Assembly (NCBI GenBank): GCA_038046085.1
Contig: JBBSWW010000003.1
Span: 1 to 64,000, forward strand
DNA: 64,000 nucleotides
From: GW2011-AR18 sp038046085
GTDB lineage: Archaea; Nanobdellota; Nanobdellia; SCGC-AAA011-G17; GW2011-AR18
Direction of reading: 5' to 3'
Part shown: positions 33,977 to 43,267 of the stretch, in pieces
Position numbering within the stretch: position 1 is the first letter of the stretch
Layout: each line of letters opens with the position of its first letter
Program-made: the position numbers and the translations under genes
Notes under the pieces: model-generated
The model's input: the letters and a program-made list of their open reading frames with translations, nothing else
The model's database searches: none
Told to the model about the DNA's origin: nothing

Positions 33977-36031
33977 CTATCTAATAACCTTGCTAATATG
34001 ATTATCTTTCCTGATCTTAATGACATTATCTACAAAAGATTCTACTTTGTTCTCATGGCTTACAATAATAATCTGCCTCATCTTCAATTCTTTGATAATA
34101 TCCCTAATCTTATCTAACTGCTCTTCACTGAAACCATCAGTAGGTTCATCTAAAATAATTAAGTCTTTAGTATTAATAGAATTGCTTATATTATTAATAA
34201 CTTGGTTTAAAGCTAGTCTGTAAGCTAAAGCGCAAGAAGTCTTTTCTCCTCCTGAAAGATTTTCGTATTCAATATCATGAGAGTTCTGTTCAATAATAGG
34301 GGTAAATTCCTCGTCTAATCTAACTTTAAGAATAGATTCATCAATAAGCATAGAGAACCATTTCTGGAAAAGATCACTAAAATCAGAATGTAATTTAGAC
34401 ATAGTCTTCTTCTCAATAATATCAATAACATTAATGAAGAAAGAGTCAAGCCAGTCACATAATTTAATGTAATAATCTAACTTAGAACTTGCTTTTTCCT
34501 TATTTTCTATTTCAGATTTTAATAAGACTAATTCTTTCTCAATAAAATCTTTATCTTTATTATTAATAACAATAGATAATTCTAGTTTCTTCTGAGAATC
34601 TAATAATTGTTCAAGAAGTTTTTTGTTAATCAGGTAATTATTCTCCAATTCCTTATTTGATTCAATATCATTCTGAATAATCAATCTTTTATCATTAAGC
34701 TCTTTAATAATAAAGTCTAAGTCTTCATTCTCTTTTTTTAATTTATTTAAAGACTCTTTCTTAGATTCTAAATCCTTAATCCTTATCTTATTAATCTCAA
34801 AATCTCTTTCTTTATTCTTAAAATCTTGAATTAGGATTTTAATTTCTTTAATCTTTAAAACAAATTCTGATTCTTTAATTAGAAAATCTTTAATATCAAT
34901 ATCTAATCTCAATAAACTTTCATCTTCCCTAGAGATAACACCATTCTTGTAATCAACAGAGACTACTTGTTTGCATAAAGGACAATTATCCAACTTAGTT
35001 ATCTGATTCTTAATATCAATACTAGAAACTTTTTTAGTCCTCAAAGAAGAAATATTATTATTAACAATCTTAAGCTCCTTATCCATATCATCAACATTTT
35101 TTTCATTATCAATGATATTCTGTTTAACATCTTCAAAGTTTATTTCCTTAATATTGCTGGAGATATCTATAATCTGCTTCTCTAACTGAGATAATTGCAA
35201 AATATTCTTATTTTTAATATCCTCTTTACTCTTTATATTAAACTTGATAAGTTCAAAATCCTTCTTAATATCATTCAATCTCTTAATACTATTCTCGAAT
35301 TCAACTATCTTATCTTTATTCATTACTAATTCAGAGTTCAATAACAATAATTTTTCATTAAGCAATAAAATGTTTCCATAAATATTAGATAATTTTAATT
35401 CTTTTTCTTTAAACAATAACTTTTTAGGTTCAAGATCTGAGACAAAAAGTGATAAATCCTTTTTCTTCTGCTTAGCCTCTGTTAATATAATCTTTGAGTT
35501 CTCTTTAATCCTTTTATATTTATCAATATTGAAAACTTTCCTTAGAGTTTCTAAACGATATTCTTTCTCACCTAATAAAATAAGTTTCATTTCCTCTTGA
35601 GGAGTATAGACAGTATAACGATAAGTCAGAGATTTCTTAGACAAGGAATCCAGAGGATAGTTAAGAAGCTGAGTAACTCTTTGTTTAAGTTCAACAGGAG
35701 TCAGTTGCTGAGTAACATCATTAATCGATAAGAAACCAGAATCCTGAGTTATACCATTAACAGACCTTTTCAAAGTCCTCTTAACAGAAAAAACATTATT
35801 ATCAATATTAAAATCAAGAATTACATAACCATCATCAGAACCATTCCTCAATAAAGCATTACCAGATAATTCACCACGTTTAATACCGAATAAAGCAAAC
35901 TCAATAGATAAAAGAATAGTTGATTTACCTGAACCAATATCACCTGAAAGCATAATAGTACCTTCAGGAAACTTTATCTCTTCATCAGAATAACTCCTGA
36001 TATTCTTTATCTTAATTCTTTTAATAATCAT
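33977..36031 (-). CDS. rad50: DNA double-strand break repair ATPase Rad50
   Basis: A 684-residue SMC-like ATPase. Walker A GDIGSGKSTILLSIEFALFG at the N-terminus, long coiled coil with a central CPLC zinc hook at about residue 350, and C-terminal signature NLSGGEKTSCALAYRLALN with Walker B LIILDEPTDGF. The coiled coils are shorter than in most archaeal Rad50 (usually 850-900 residues). It works with Mre11 in resecting broken DNA. The mre11 stop overlaps its start by 4 bp, confirming a complex. HerA and NurA are not in the window. Confidence 0.95.
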   Translation of the reverse strand: MIIKRIKIKNIRSYSDEEIKFPEGTIMLSGDIGSGKSTILLSIEFALFGIKRGELSGNALLRNGSDDGYVILDFNIDNNVFSVKRTLKRSVNGITQDSGFLSINDVTQQLTPVELKQRVTQLLNYPLDSLSKKSLTYRYTVYTPQEEMKLILLGEKEYRLETLRKVFNIDKYKRIKENSKIILTEAKQKKKDLSLFVSDLEPKKLLFKEKELKLSNIYGNILLLNEKLLLLNSELVMNKDKIVEFENSIKRLNDIKKDFELIKFNIKSKEDIKNKNILQLSQLEKQIIDISSNIKEINFEDVKQNIIDNEKNVDDMDKELKIVNNNISSLRTKKVSSIDIKNQITKLDNCPLCKQVVSVDYKNGVISREDESLLRLDIDIKDFLIKESEFVLKIKEIKILIQDFKNKERDFEINKIRIKDLESKKESLNKLKKENEDLDFIIKELNDKRLIIQNDIESNKELENNYLINKKLLEQLLDSQKKLELSIVINNKDKDFIEKELVLLKSEIENKEKASSKLDYYIKLCDWLDSFFINVIDIIEKKTMSKLHSDFSDLFQKWFSMLIDESILKVRLDEEFTPIIEQNSHDIEYENLSGGEKTSCALAYRLALNQVINNISNSINTKDLIILDEPTDGFSEEQLDKIRDIIKELKMRQIIIVSHENKVESFVDNVIKIRKDNHISKVIR

Positions 36032-37203
36032 AGTTCAATAATGGAAGAAACCTCCTTAATTATCCTAGATTCAAAATCAACATTTTTTTCACCATCAAAT
36101 TTTTCCTTATCTAATGATCTCATAATATTCATAATCTTAGATTCTTCAATAAATGACTGAGATTTATGATCCTTTACAATAGAGACTTCAATATCATCAA
36201 TATTTCTGTTATCAGCTTTGATTTCCTGGAAATCTTTAGTCACTAATTTAGAGGTATTTTTCAAAACAAAATAAGCTTTAGATAAAGACTCAGTAATATA
36301 CTTAAAATTAATATCAGAAACTTTACCAGATTTCAAACAACCTTCAATCCTTATAGTAACAATCTTATTATCAAAATCAATGACTTTAGACAAAATATCA
36401 TTTTCAACATCCTTAGGAGTCATATTTTCAGCATCAATAAAATGAGAAACAACATCAACAACTTTCAGAGGGATATGCCTTGATGAAATATTATTATTTT
36501 CTACATCAACAATAAAAAAACCGCCATGCCTTAATTTTTCTAATTCCTGAAAATTATTAGGGTATAAAGGTCCAGGATAACTCATCATACCATAATTCTC
36601 ATGATATTTTGAATATACAAAATGAGGATGACCGCCAGCATAGTAATTAAAGCCTTTAGGAAGAATAGAAATAGATTCAGATTCAATCTTCTCAAAACTA
36701 TAATCCTTAAGCTCCTCCAAAAGAGTATGGAACAAGAAAATCTTGAAACCAGGCTCACTCTCTAAATTAGACTTATCAAGATTAGCATAATCATAAGTCT
36801 CAAGACCACCTTTCCTACCAAACATTCCTGCTAATTTAACACCGGTTCTATCAACTGTAAAATCTAATTTATTATTATTAAATTTCATCACATTATGAAC
36901 TAAACCAGCATTCTCAAGAACATCAAGCATAGTCTTACCAGAAGCAGAGAAATCATGAGAACCAGGAATTATATAGATAGGAATATCAAAATCTTTTAAT
37001 CTATTTAAAATCTTAGCAGTAGACTTAAGGATATCAATAGATGGAAGAGCTGTATCAAACAAATCACCAGCAATCAAAACAAAACCAACATGTTCCTTAA
37101 TACAGATATCAGCAGCTAATTCAAAACTTTTAAGGTTAATATCCCTCAAAGAATCCTCCCTCCAGCCTCCAATATGACAATCAGAAAAGTGTGCAAACTT
37201 CAT
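36028..37203 (-). CDS. mre11: DNA double-strand break repair nuclease Mre11
   Basis: A 391-residue calcineurin-type phosphoesterase. Metal-binding motifs are FSDCHIG, AGDLFDTA, PGSHDFS and GGHPH. The GSHD in place of GNHD is common in archaeal Mre11. The C-terminal half is a capping domain. With Rad50 it processes DNA ends as a Mn-dependent 3'-5' exonuclease and endonuclease. First gene of a minus-strand run mre11-rad50-APH-sua5-membrane protein. Confidence 0.95.
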   Translation of the reverse strand: MKFAHFSDCHIGGWREDSLRDINLKSFELAADICIKEHVGFVLIAGDLFDTALPSIDILKSTAKILNRLKDFDIPIYIIPGSHDFSASGKTMLDVLENAGLVHNVMKFNNNKLDFTVDRTGVKLAGMFGRKGGLETYDYANLDKSNLESEPGFKIFLFHTLLEELKDYSFEKIESESISILPKGFNYYAGGHPHFVYSKYHENYGMMSYPGPLYPNNFQELEKLRHGGFFIVDVENNNISSRHIPLKVVDVVSHFIDAENMTPKDVENDILSKVIDFDNKIVTIRIEGCLKSGKVSDINFKYITESLSKAYFVLKNTSKLVTKDFQEIKADNRNIDDIEVSIVKDHKSQSFIEESKIMNIMRSLDKEKFDGEKNVDFESRIIKEVSSIIEL

Positions 37204-37268
37204 AGTAAAATAAGAATCACTCTATTATTTTTATAGTTAATTATGATAAAACATCTATTTTTTACAAA

Positions 37269-38714
37269 TTATTCGAATAAAATCTTTTTCTTCCTTGACC
37301 TGATTATATAAATTAATAAAATGATAATTATTACTGGAATTATATATAATAAGTAGAACCAATGTAAACTTTTTGAATTTGATACCTCTTTTATATTGAC
37401 TGAAGTTTCGTTTGTATTTCCTATTTCGTTATTGTTTACTTTTTGAGTATTATTAATAAAAATAAATTCAGTCCTGTCAAAATATATAACTTCATCATTA
37501 ATTGTCTTATAATCCCCTTTGATAAATATAGGATATCTTCCATCTGGAACTTCCTTATTATTAAATTCAATCTTGTATTCATCACCATAATTCAGTAAAG
37601 GAATATCTTTATCAATATTTGAGTCAAGAATATTGCTCTTAATCTTTAATTTAACATTTTTATAACTATGAATATCTTTAATCCCAGAATTCCTGAAGTA
37701 GAATATTATATCATCATTAGAATTATAGATCTTATTGTATTTATTAAACCTGAATTCAGGATCAATCTTTGTAATATTAAATCTTATATTTTTCTGGATA
37801 TTATATGATCTCCCAAGCATAGAATATACAATATATAACTCAATATTATTACCATATCCAAGAATATTCCCATCAATAGAAAATTGCCTGCTTGAATTAC
37901 CAGGCATATTAATATTCCTTTTTATATTCTCTTCATTAATCTTGAATAACTTAGGTCTTAGTTCAATGTTCTTTATATTAATATCATCTGGAAAATCATT
38001 AGAGAGGTTGAAATTGAATTTTATATTTTCATTAATATCAAAATTTTCTTTAGGAAGTTTATCAACAATAATATTCAAACCATATTCTTTTACTTTTATG
38101 TTATTCTCTTTCTTAATTTCTTGTAGGGAGTCACCATCAAAAAACATTATATTAGATGTTAATCTATAATTTCCTGATTCTTTAGTCATCAAATCATATT
38201 TACAATCAATTGATTCAGCCCTGTAGAGATTTGCTGATATTGTTAAAACATTATTCTTATAATCACATCCTGAGCTACTTATAAAAGTAAAACCATCAGA
38301 GATATTTTCTATAAGAACTAAGTCTGTTGCAGGAATATCGCTGTCAACATTCTTAATATTAATATCAACAGAGAATAATTGAGTCTTGTAGACATATTTT
38401 GGGATATTCTTAGTGACTACTATATTTGAAACTTTCTTTAAAATTGTTATAGCAGCAGAATCTTCAGATTCAACTGAAGCAGCACATACTTTGATATTAT
38501 CCTTAGAATCACAGTTATCAAATTTCATTATAAAACTATTGTGGTCATAATCAACTAAAACTTTAGTTCCGCTTATGGCAACAGAAACATTTTTACCCTC
38601 AGCAACAGCAGATTCACCATCATACAAAGTTCCTGAATAAATAACTTTTTCAGGTCCTGCTAGAACATTATAAGATAATAAAACTATAAATAATATTAAA
38701 AACCACTTTTTCAT
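37269..38714 (-). CDS. Secreted membrane-anchored DUF11-like protein
   Basis: A 481-residue protein. Signal peptide about 1-19 (cleaved after VLA), a region with two Cys (FDNCDSKDNIKVCAAS), a DUF11-like Ig domain (QLFSVDINIKNVDSDIPATD, LIENISDGFTFISSSG), more beta-domains, an Asn-rich linker, and a C-terminal helix (WFYLLYIIPVIIIILLIYII) with a basic end. Many N-x-S/T sites suggest N-glycosylation. It is a cell-surface protein of unknown function. Confidence 0.75.
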   Translation of the reverse strand: MKKWFLILFIVLLSYNVLAGPEKVIYSGTLYDGESAVAEGKNVSVAISGTKVLVDYDHNSFIMKFDNCDSKDNIKVCAASVESEDSAAITILKKVSNIVVTKNIPKYVYKTQLFSVDINIKNVDSDIPATDLVLIENISDGFTFISSSGCDYKNNVLTISANLYRAESIDCKYDLMTKESGNYRLTSNIMFFDGDSLQEIKKENNIKVKEYGLNIIVDKLPKENFDINENIKFNFNLSNDFPDDINIKNIELRPKLFKINEENIKRNINMPGNSSRQFSIDGNILGYGNNIELYIVYSMLGRSYNIQKNIRFNITKIDPEFRFNKYNKIYNSNDDIIFYFRNSGIKDIHSYKNVKLKIKSNILDSNIDKDIPLLNYGDEYKIEFNNKEVPDGRYPIFIKGDYKTINDEVIYFDRTEFIFINNTQKVNNNEIGNTNETSVNIKEVSNSKSLHWFYLLYIIPVIIIILLIYIIRSRKKKILFE

Positions 38715-38799
38715 GATTTATTCATAAAATAAGAATAATATAAAAGTATCTTTCTTTTATCATAATACTTAAAAACTAATATTATATTATCTTTAAATC

Positions 38800-39096
38800 A
38801 TGAAAAATAGTGTAAGAGTATTAAAATCTGGGGGAAATGATGATTCTGGAAGTTTCTTTCAATCTCTAGAGATAGTTGTTGATGGAGAGAAACATTTTGT
38901 ATTACATCAAGGAGCTCCCAAAGATTCAGAAAATTATATGTATAGAAAAGCTGAATTTAAGACAGAAGAAGAATTATTAAAAGCTAATTCTGGGTATGCT
39001 GTAAAATCATGGGAAGATACAAATAATACTTGTGGATATGATTTACCTTATGACTTATTTTTACTTGCATTAAGAGTTCATAGAACTTCAGTCTAA
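38800..39096 (+). CDS. Small orphan protein
   Basis: A 98-residue soluble protein with no recognised domain. Strand-rich N-terminus with acidic middle (EFKTEEELLKAN). It overlaps the RNase J gene by 9 bp in a convergent way. Codon use is T-rich, as in other orphans here. Confidence 0.5.
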   Translation: MKNSVRVLKSGGNDDSGSFFQSLEIVVDGEKHFVLHQGAPKDSENYMYRKAEFKTEEELLKANSGYAVKSWEDTNNTCGYDLPYDLFLLALRVHRTSV

Positions 39097-40428
39097 TTTT
39101 AACTTTTGACCATTCTTAATAATATGGACAGTTTTACCAAATTTATAACCCATATCCTCACACATCTTAACTACAATATCTAATTTGAATCTTTCACCCT
39201 GAGATGGAATAACATGTCTAGGCTTTACCATAGTTATGAATTCCTTAATATCATCATGAGAACCATGACCAGAAACATGAATATTACTAAATATCTGCAC
39301 TTTATTAGCTAAAAGAATCTTTTCAAGTCTTTCACGATTAGCCATGTTAATAGGCTGAGGAATAGTGCTGCAAGAGAAAATGACAGCATCATGATCTTTG
39401 AAAACAAATGGTAAAGCTTTGTTAACTATCTTATCAAGAATAGAACCTGGTTCACCTTGACCACCAGTACAAATAACTAAATATTTACCACGATCAGCTT
39501 CAATTTCTCTTAACATGTTTTTTCTTTCATTACCGAACTTGCATAATTGAACTTTTTCAGTGATATTAGTAATATGAGCTCTCTCAGCTGATTCAACATA
39601 CTTACCCATTGATCTTCCTAAAATTACTATTTTTCTTTTTATTTTTTTACCTAATTCAATTGCAGTAGTAATCCTACTAATATGAGATGAGAACATAGTG
39701 ACAAAAATAGCTTTATCTTCAAAATTATTCTCTAATAAAACTTTAGATAACATTTCTTTAGCTGTAGATTCATCAGGAGTATGACCTGGACGATGAGCAT
39801 ACATAGATTCAGTAATCAAAGATAAGACCTTACCAGAATCACCTAACTCTTTAAGTCTTTTATAATTAGTCTTAGGACCAAGTAAAGGGTTATTATCAAA
39901 CTTGAAATCATTACCATACAATAAAATACCATCAGAGGTATGGATTGCAATAATAGCACACTGCATAGTTGAGTGAGTAACTCTTATCAATTCAATAGTG
40001 ATATTATCTGTGATCTTTATTTTGGAATCTAGTTCTACTTTAGTCAATTTGTTAGGTAGCTCTACTCTTTCATCTCTTAAGGATTCTCTTAAAACTTCAA
40101 TAGTATATGGAGAGCCTATTATCTGGCATTTGTATTTAGCTGCTAAGAACTGGACTGAAGAAATATGATCTAAATGACAATGACCTAATACAATAGCTTT
40201 AACTTTTGATTTCCATTCTGAAATCTTATTATCATCAGGAACAGCACCGATATCTATTAATTGTTGAGTTGAAAGAACTCTAATATTACCCTCTTCTGAT
40301 TCCTGCTGAGCTAAAATAGAAACATCAATACCCATATCAAGAATAATAACTTCATCATTAACACGAACAGCAGTCATGTTCTTACCAACTTCTTCATAAC
40401 CACTAACTGCACAAATTTCAATATCCAT
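39088..40428 (-). CDS. Archaeal RNase J (beta-CASP nuclease)
   Basis: A 446-residue metallo-beta-lactamase/beta-CASP protein. Motif 2 is HCHLDH (about 84-89), motif 3 VTHSTM, motif 4 GNDFKFDN, and the CASP motifs end with HVSGHGSHDD and PRHVIPSQGE. The plan fits archaeal RNase J, a 5'-3' exonuclease in RNA decay and rRNA maturation, in the cytosol. A second beta-CASP enzyme (FttA) is at 53168. No RNA-binding domain is attached. Confidence 0.93.
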   Translation of the reverse strand: MDIEICAVSGYEEVGKNMTAVRVNDEVIILDMGIDVSILAQQESEEGNIRVLSTQQLIDIGAVPDDNKISEWKSKVKAIVLGHCHLDHISSVQFLAAKYKCQIIGSPYTIEVLRESLRDERVELPNKLTKVELDSKIKITDNITIELIRVTHSTMQCAIIAIHTSDGILLYGNDFKFDNNPLLGPKTNYKRLKELGDSGKVLSLITESMYAHRPGHTPDESTAKEMLSKVLLENNFEDKAIFVTMFSSHISRITTAIELGKKIKRKIVILGRSMGKYVESAERAHITNITEKVQLCKFGNERKNMLREIEADRGKYLVICTGGQGEPGSILDKIVNKALPFVFKDHDAVIFSCSTIPQPINMANRERLEKILLANKVQIFSNIHVSGHGSHDDIKEFITMVKPRHVIPSQGERFKLDIVVKMCEDMGYKFGKTVHIIKNGQKLKLD

Positions 40429-40484
40429 TATGTAACATGAGTTAGAGATGGGTTTTATAAACCTTTTTAAAATTTCTAAAGATA

Positions 40485-41588
40485 ATGGAACCTAGATGTA
40501 AGTATTATGGAAAATGTGGAGGATGCACATTACAGCATATAGACTATAGTATACAACTAGAGAATAAGAAGAATAATCTAATAAAAACAATAAATTTTGA
40601 AAATATAGAAGTATATTCAGGAAAAGAATATAATTATAGAAATAGGATGGATCTATTATTCACAGAAAAAGGAATAGGATTCAGGAAAAAAGGGACATGG
40701 AAAGAGACATTAGATGTAGATGAGTGTGTAATATCAGATAATAGAATAAATGAACTGATAAAAGAATTAAGAGAGTTCTTTAAAGAAAATGATGCATTCA
40801 ATCCAGTAAAACATACAGGAACATTCAGGTATGCAGTAATAAGAACACCAATAGATGATTCGTCAATATCATTTGTATTAAATTCAGATTCAATGAAACT
40901 AGAAGAGGCAAGTGAGAGAATAAGAGAATTCAGTGAAAAGACAACAGCTAATAATATAGTTGTAACTTATGTAGAATCAAACACAGATGTAAGCTTATCA
41001 GAAGAATATTATGTAATAAAAGGAACAGAGTATCTGAAAGAAAAATACTTAGGAAAAGAATTCACATATCCAATACAGGGATTCTTCCAGAATAATACAG
41101 AAGTAGCAGAAAAAATGCAGGAATATGTAAATAAAATATTAAAGAACTATAATGCAAAAGAGAGCCATTTAATAGACCTATATGGTGGAGTTGGAACTTT
41201 TGGAATAATAAATTCAGAACTATTCAAGAAAGTGACAATAATAGAATCAGTAAAACCATCAATAGATGCAGCAAAGATAAACATAGAAAAAAATGAAGTA
41301 AAGAATACAGAAGCAATAATCTTAGATGCAAAACATTTACAGAAAATAAAAACACAAGGAAAATTATATTTGATAACAGATCCACCAAGATCAGGAATGC
41401 ATCCAAAAACAATACAACAAATAAATGTAATAAGACCAGAAGTAATAATCTATATCTCATGCAATATAGAACAATTAGGAAAAGATATAGAAAAATTTAC
41501 AGGATACAAAATAAAGAATGCAGCAATGTTTGATATGTTTCCACAAACAAACCATATAGAAGCAATAGTTGAATTGGTTAAAGGTTAA
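40485..41588 (+). CDS. TrmA/RumA-family RNA m5U methyltransferase
   Basis: A 367-residue RNA methyltransferase. N-terminal cysteines CKYYGKCGGC plus a later Cys (DVDECVI) are the 4Fe-4S ligands of RumA-type enzymes. The SAM motif is LIDLYGGVGTFGI, the Asp-Pro-Pro site is DPPRSGMHPKT, and the catalytic Cys lies in YISCNIEQL. Archaeal homologues make m5U54 in tRNA or m5U in 23S rRNA. No TRAM domain is present. The last 27 codons are duplicated at 42720-42803, after an inserted Fic gene. Confidence 0.93.
   Translation: MEPRCKYYGKCGGCTLQHIDYSIQLENKKNNLIKTINFENIEVYSGKEYNYRNRMDLLFTEKGIGFRKKGTWKETLDVDECVISDNRINELIKELREFFKENDAFNPVKHTGTFRYAVIRTPIDDSSISFVLNSDSMKLEEASERIREFSEKTTANNIVVTYVESNTDVSLSEEYYVIKGTEYLKEKYLGKEFTYPIQGFFQNNTEVAEKMQEYVNKILKNYNAKESHLIDLYGGVGTFGIINSELFKKVTIIESVKPSIDAAKINIEKNEVKNTEAIILDAKHLQKIKTQGKLYLITDPPRSGMHPKTIQQINVIRPEVIIYISCNIEQLGKDIEKFTGYKIKNAAMFDMFPQTNHIEAIVELVKG
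41505..41588 (+). repeat. Direct repeat copy 1: 3' end of methyltransferase gene
   Basis: The last 27 codons plus stop of the TrmA/RumA gene, in frame with the complete protein. Copy 2 at 42720-42803 has 9 differences in 84 bases; nearly all are synonymous (e.g. TTT/TTC, CAA/CAG, GTT/GTA), with Ile to Leu and Gly to Ser as the only changes. Synonymous divergence shows both copies come from functional genes. Confidence 0.9.
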
Positions 41589-41711
41589 ATTTACTGCCAA
41601 AACACTATAAATTTTACTACATTTTACTGCCAAAATGCTTCAAGTAATTTGTTTATTTTTATTATATCTTCTATAACTTTCCATTATTCTATATTAATTT
41701 TACTGCCAAAA
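41589..41711 (+). repeat. Three direct repeats TTTACTGCCAAAA
   Basis: Identical 13-bp copies at 41589-41601, 41622-41634 and 41699-41711. Their starts are 33 and 77 bp apart, both multiples of 11, so they lie on the same face of DNA. The last copy ends 37 bp before the Fic ATG, close to the expected promoter. The first abuts the methyltransferase stop codon. They are probably operators bound by a regulator of the Fic cassette. Confidence 0.8.
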
Positions 41712-41748
41712 AGGTAAAGCTTATAAAGTATTTCAAGCTTAATACATC

Positions 41749-42705
41749 ATGGCTTATTTAGAAAAAAAACATATAAATGGACAAAATTATGTCTATTTTG
41801 TAAAAAAAGTCTCATTTATGAAAAAGCTATTTGTAATAAAGAAACACATAGGAATTGATTCTACAACAATCAGCAAAGAAAAATATTTATTAGATAATAT
41901 TGATGAATTATCAACTTACGAATTTAATTTTAGAAAACCCTTTCTTAAAGAACTTGAAAAAAATCTATCTTATAATAAAAGTCTTCTAGAAAAAATAGAC
42001 AATAAAACTATAAAAATTGATAATTATATAGAAGGTAAGAAATGTCAAAAACTAGTAGATATTGAATTTTCAAAAGAGTTTATATTTAATTCTAATAATA
42101 TAGAAGGATCTAAAATTCCCTCAGATAGAGTTAGAGAGATAGTAGATACTGGAGATACAAAATATAAAAATAGAAATGAAGTTATAGAGGTTCAAAATTC
42201 TATAATTGCTTTTGATTATTTAAAAAATTCTTTTAATTTTAATATAACTTCTGTAAAAAGATTATATCACATTCTAACAAATGGATTATTTATTGATGGC
42301 AATACTCTTTATCCTAAAGGATTTAAAAAAGAACCTAATATTGTGGGTGATTCACAGACTACCCCTCCTGAAAAAGTTGTTGAAGAATTAAATAATTTAA
42401 TGAATTGGTATAAACAAAACAAAAATAAGATACATCCATTAGTTTTGGCTTTTGAATTTCACAAAAAATATGAGTTTATACATCCATTTTTAGATGGAAA
42501 TGGGAGAACTGGAAGAATGATAATGAATAAGATACTAATTAGTAATGGATACTCTCCTATAATTATATATAAGGATAATAAGTCTGCATATTTTAATGTG
42601 CTTGCAAAATCAAGATTTGGAAGGGCTAAGAGTTATTATCAATTTATGCTTGAACAAACAAATAAAAGTTATGATTATTTACTAGAAGTAATAAATAAAT
42701 ATTAA
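41749..42705 (+). CDS. Fic family protein, self-inhibited class
   Basis: A 318-residue Fic protein. The catalytic motif is HPFLDGNGRTGR (His245 onward), complete for AMP or nucleotide transfer to protein hydroxyls. An inhibitory helix motif S-N-N-I-E-G (Ser115 to Gly120, matching S/TxxxE G/N) lies N-terminal to the Fic core, as in class II Fic proteins that block their own ATP site. The N-terminus (AYLEKKHINGQNYVYFVK) is a beta element typical of archaeal Fic proteins. Codon use (ATT, TCT, GAT) differs from the methyltransferase gene next to it. It lies between two copies of that gene's 3' end and behind three 13-bp repeats, so it appears acquired. Confidence 0.9.
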   Translation: MAYLEKKHINGQNYVYFVKKVSFMKKLFVIKKHIGIDSTTISKEKYLLDNIDELSTYEFNFRKPFLKELEKNLSYNKSLLEKIDNKTIKIDNYIEGKKCQKLVDIEFSKEFIFNSNNIEGSKIPSDRVREIVDTGDTKYKNRNEVIEVQNSIIAFDYLKNSFNFNITSVKRLYHILTNGLFIDGNTLYPKGFKKEPNIVGDSQTTPPEKVVEELNNLMNWYKQNKNKIHPLVLAFEFHKKYEFIHPFLDGNGRTGRMIMNKILISNGYSPIIIYKDNKSAYFNVLAKSRFGRAKSYYQFMLEQTNKSYDYLLEVINKY

Positions 42706-42719
42706 TTAATGATTTACTA

Positions 42720-42803
42720 TATAAACTCAAAAATGCAGCAATGTTTGATATGTTCCCACAGACAAACCATATAGAAGCAATAGTTGAATTGGTAAAGAGT
42801 TAA
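42720..42803 (+). repeat. Direct repeat copy 2: displaced 3' end of methyltransferase gene
   Basis: An 84-base segment encoding YKLKNAAMFDMF... to VELVKS and a TAA, 89% identical to the true 3' end at 41505-41588. It has no upstream part of the gene and no start, so it is a remnant. It marks the far border of the inserted Fic cassette. Confidence 0.88.
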
Positions 42804-42860
42804 TTTAGTGTATTCTTTACTATAGAAATCTTTAAATTATACAATTTTTGTTTATTAAAT

Positions 42861-43229
42861 ATGGTTTTTAGTTATACTCCAATTAATGATGGACATGCAA
42901 ATATTTATGATGGTTCAGATTTTAATGATTCTAAAAGAGTTTCTTTAACTTTATCTAGAGATTGTGATATATTGTATTATACTAAAGATGGAATTCCTAG
43001 TCAATTTTACTTTTCTCAAATTTCTGATCTTAGTAGTCCAACACCTTCAATAAATTATAGTGTTACACATGATTTGCCTACTACTTTTCCTTCTTGCTCC
43101 CCTGATGACTTAAAAAAATTATCAGATATCACTTGTGTGTCATTAGAAAAATTACTTGGTATACATCAAATAATAACTGATAGGGAAAATTCTAAACATG
43201 CTTGTGGTATTAAAACTGTATTAGTATAA
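42861..43229 (+). CDS. Orphan protein next to Fic cassette
   Basis: A 122-residue soluble protein with no recognised domain. T-ending codons dominate, as in the Fic gene. It lies 57 bp past the repeat remnant, so it is outside the apparent cassette; whether it arrived with the Fic gene is unclear. It does not resemble known Fic antitoxins. Convergent with the PAC2 gene, 38 bp apart. Confidence 0.5.
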   Translation: MVFSYTPINDGHANIYDGSDFNDSKRVSLTLSRDCDILYYTKDGIPSQFYFSQISDLSSPTPSINYSVTHDLPTTFPSCSPDDLKKLSDITCVSLEKLLGIHQIITDRENSKHACGIKTVLV

Positions 43230-43267
43230 TAAAAAAATAAAAATTTAATTTTAGAACTATCTAAGAT

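Noticed and set aside
41589..41711. The three 13-bp repeats as a CRISPR array
   Set aside because: Repeats are too short, spacers are 20 and 64 bp, and no cas genes are near.
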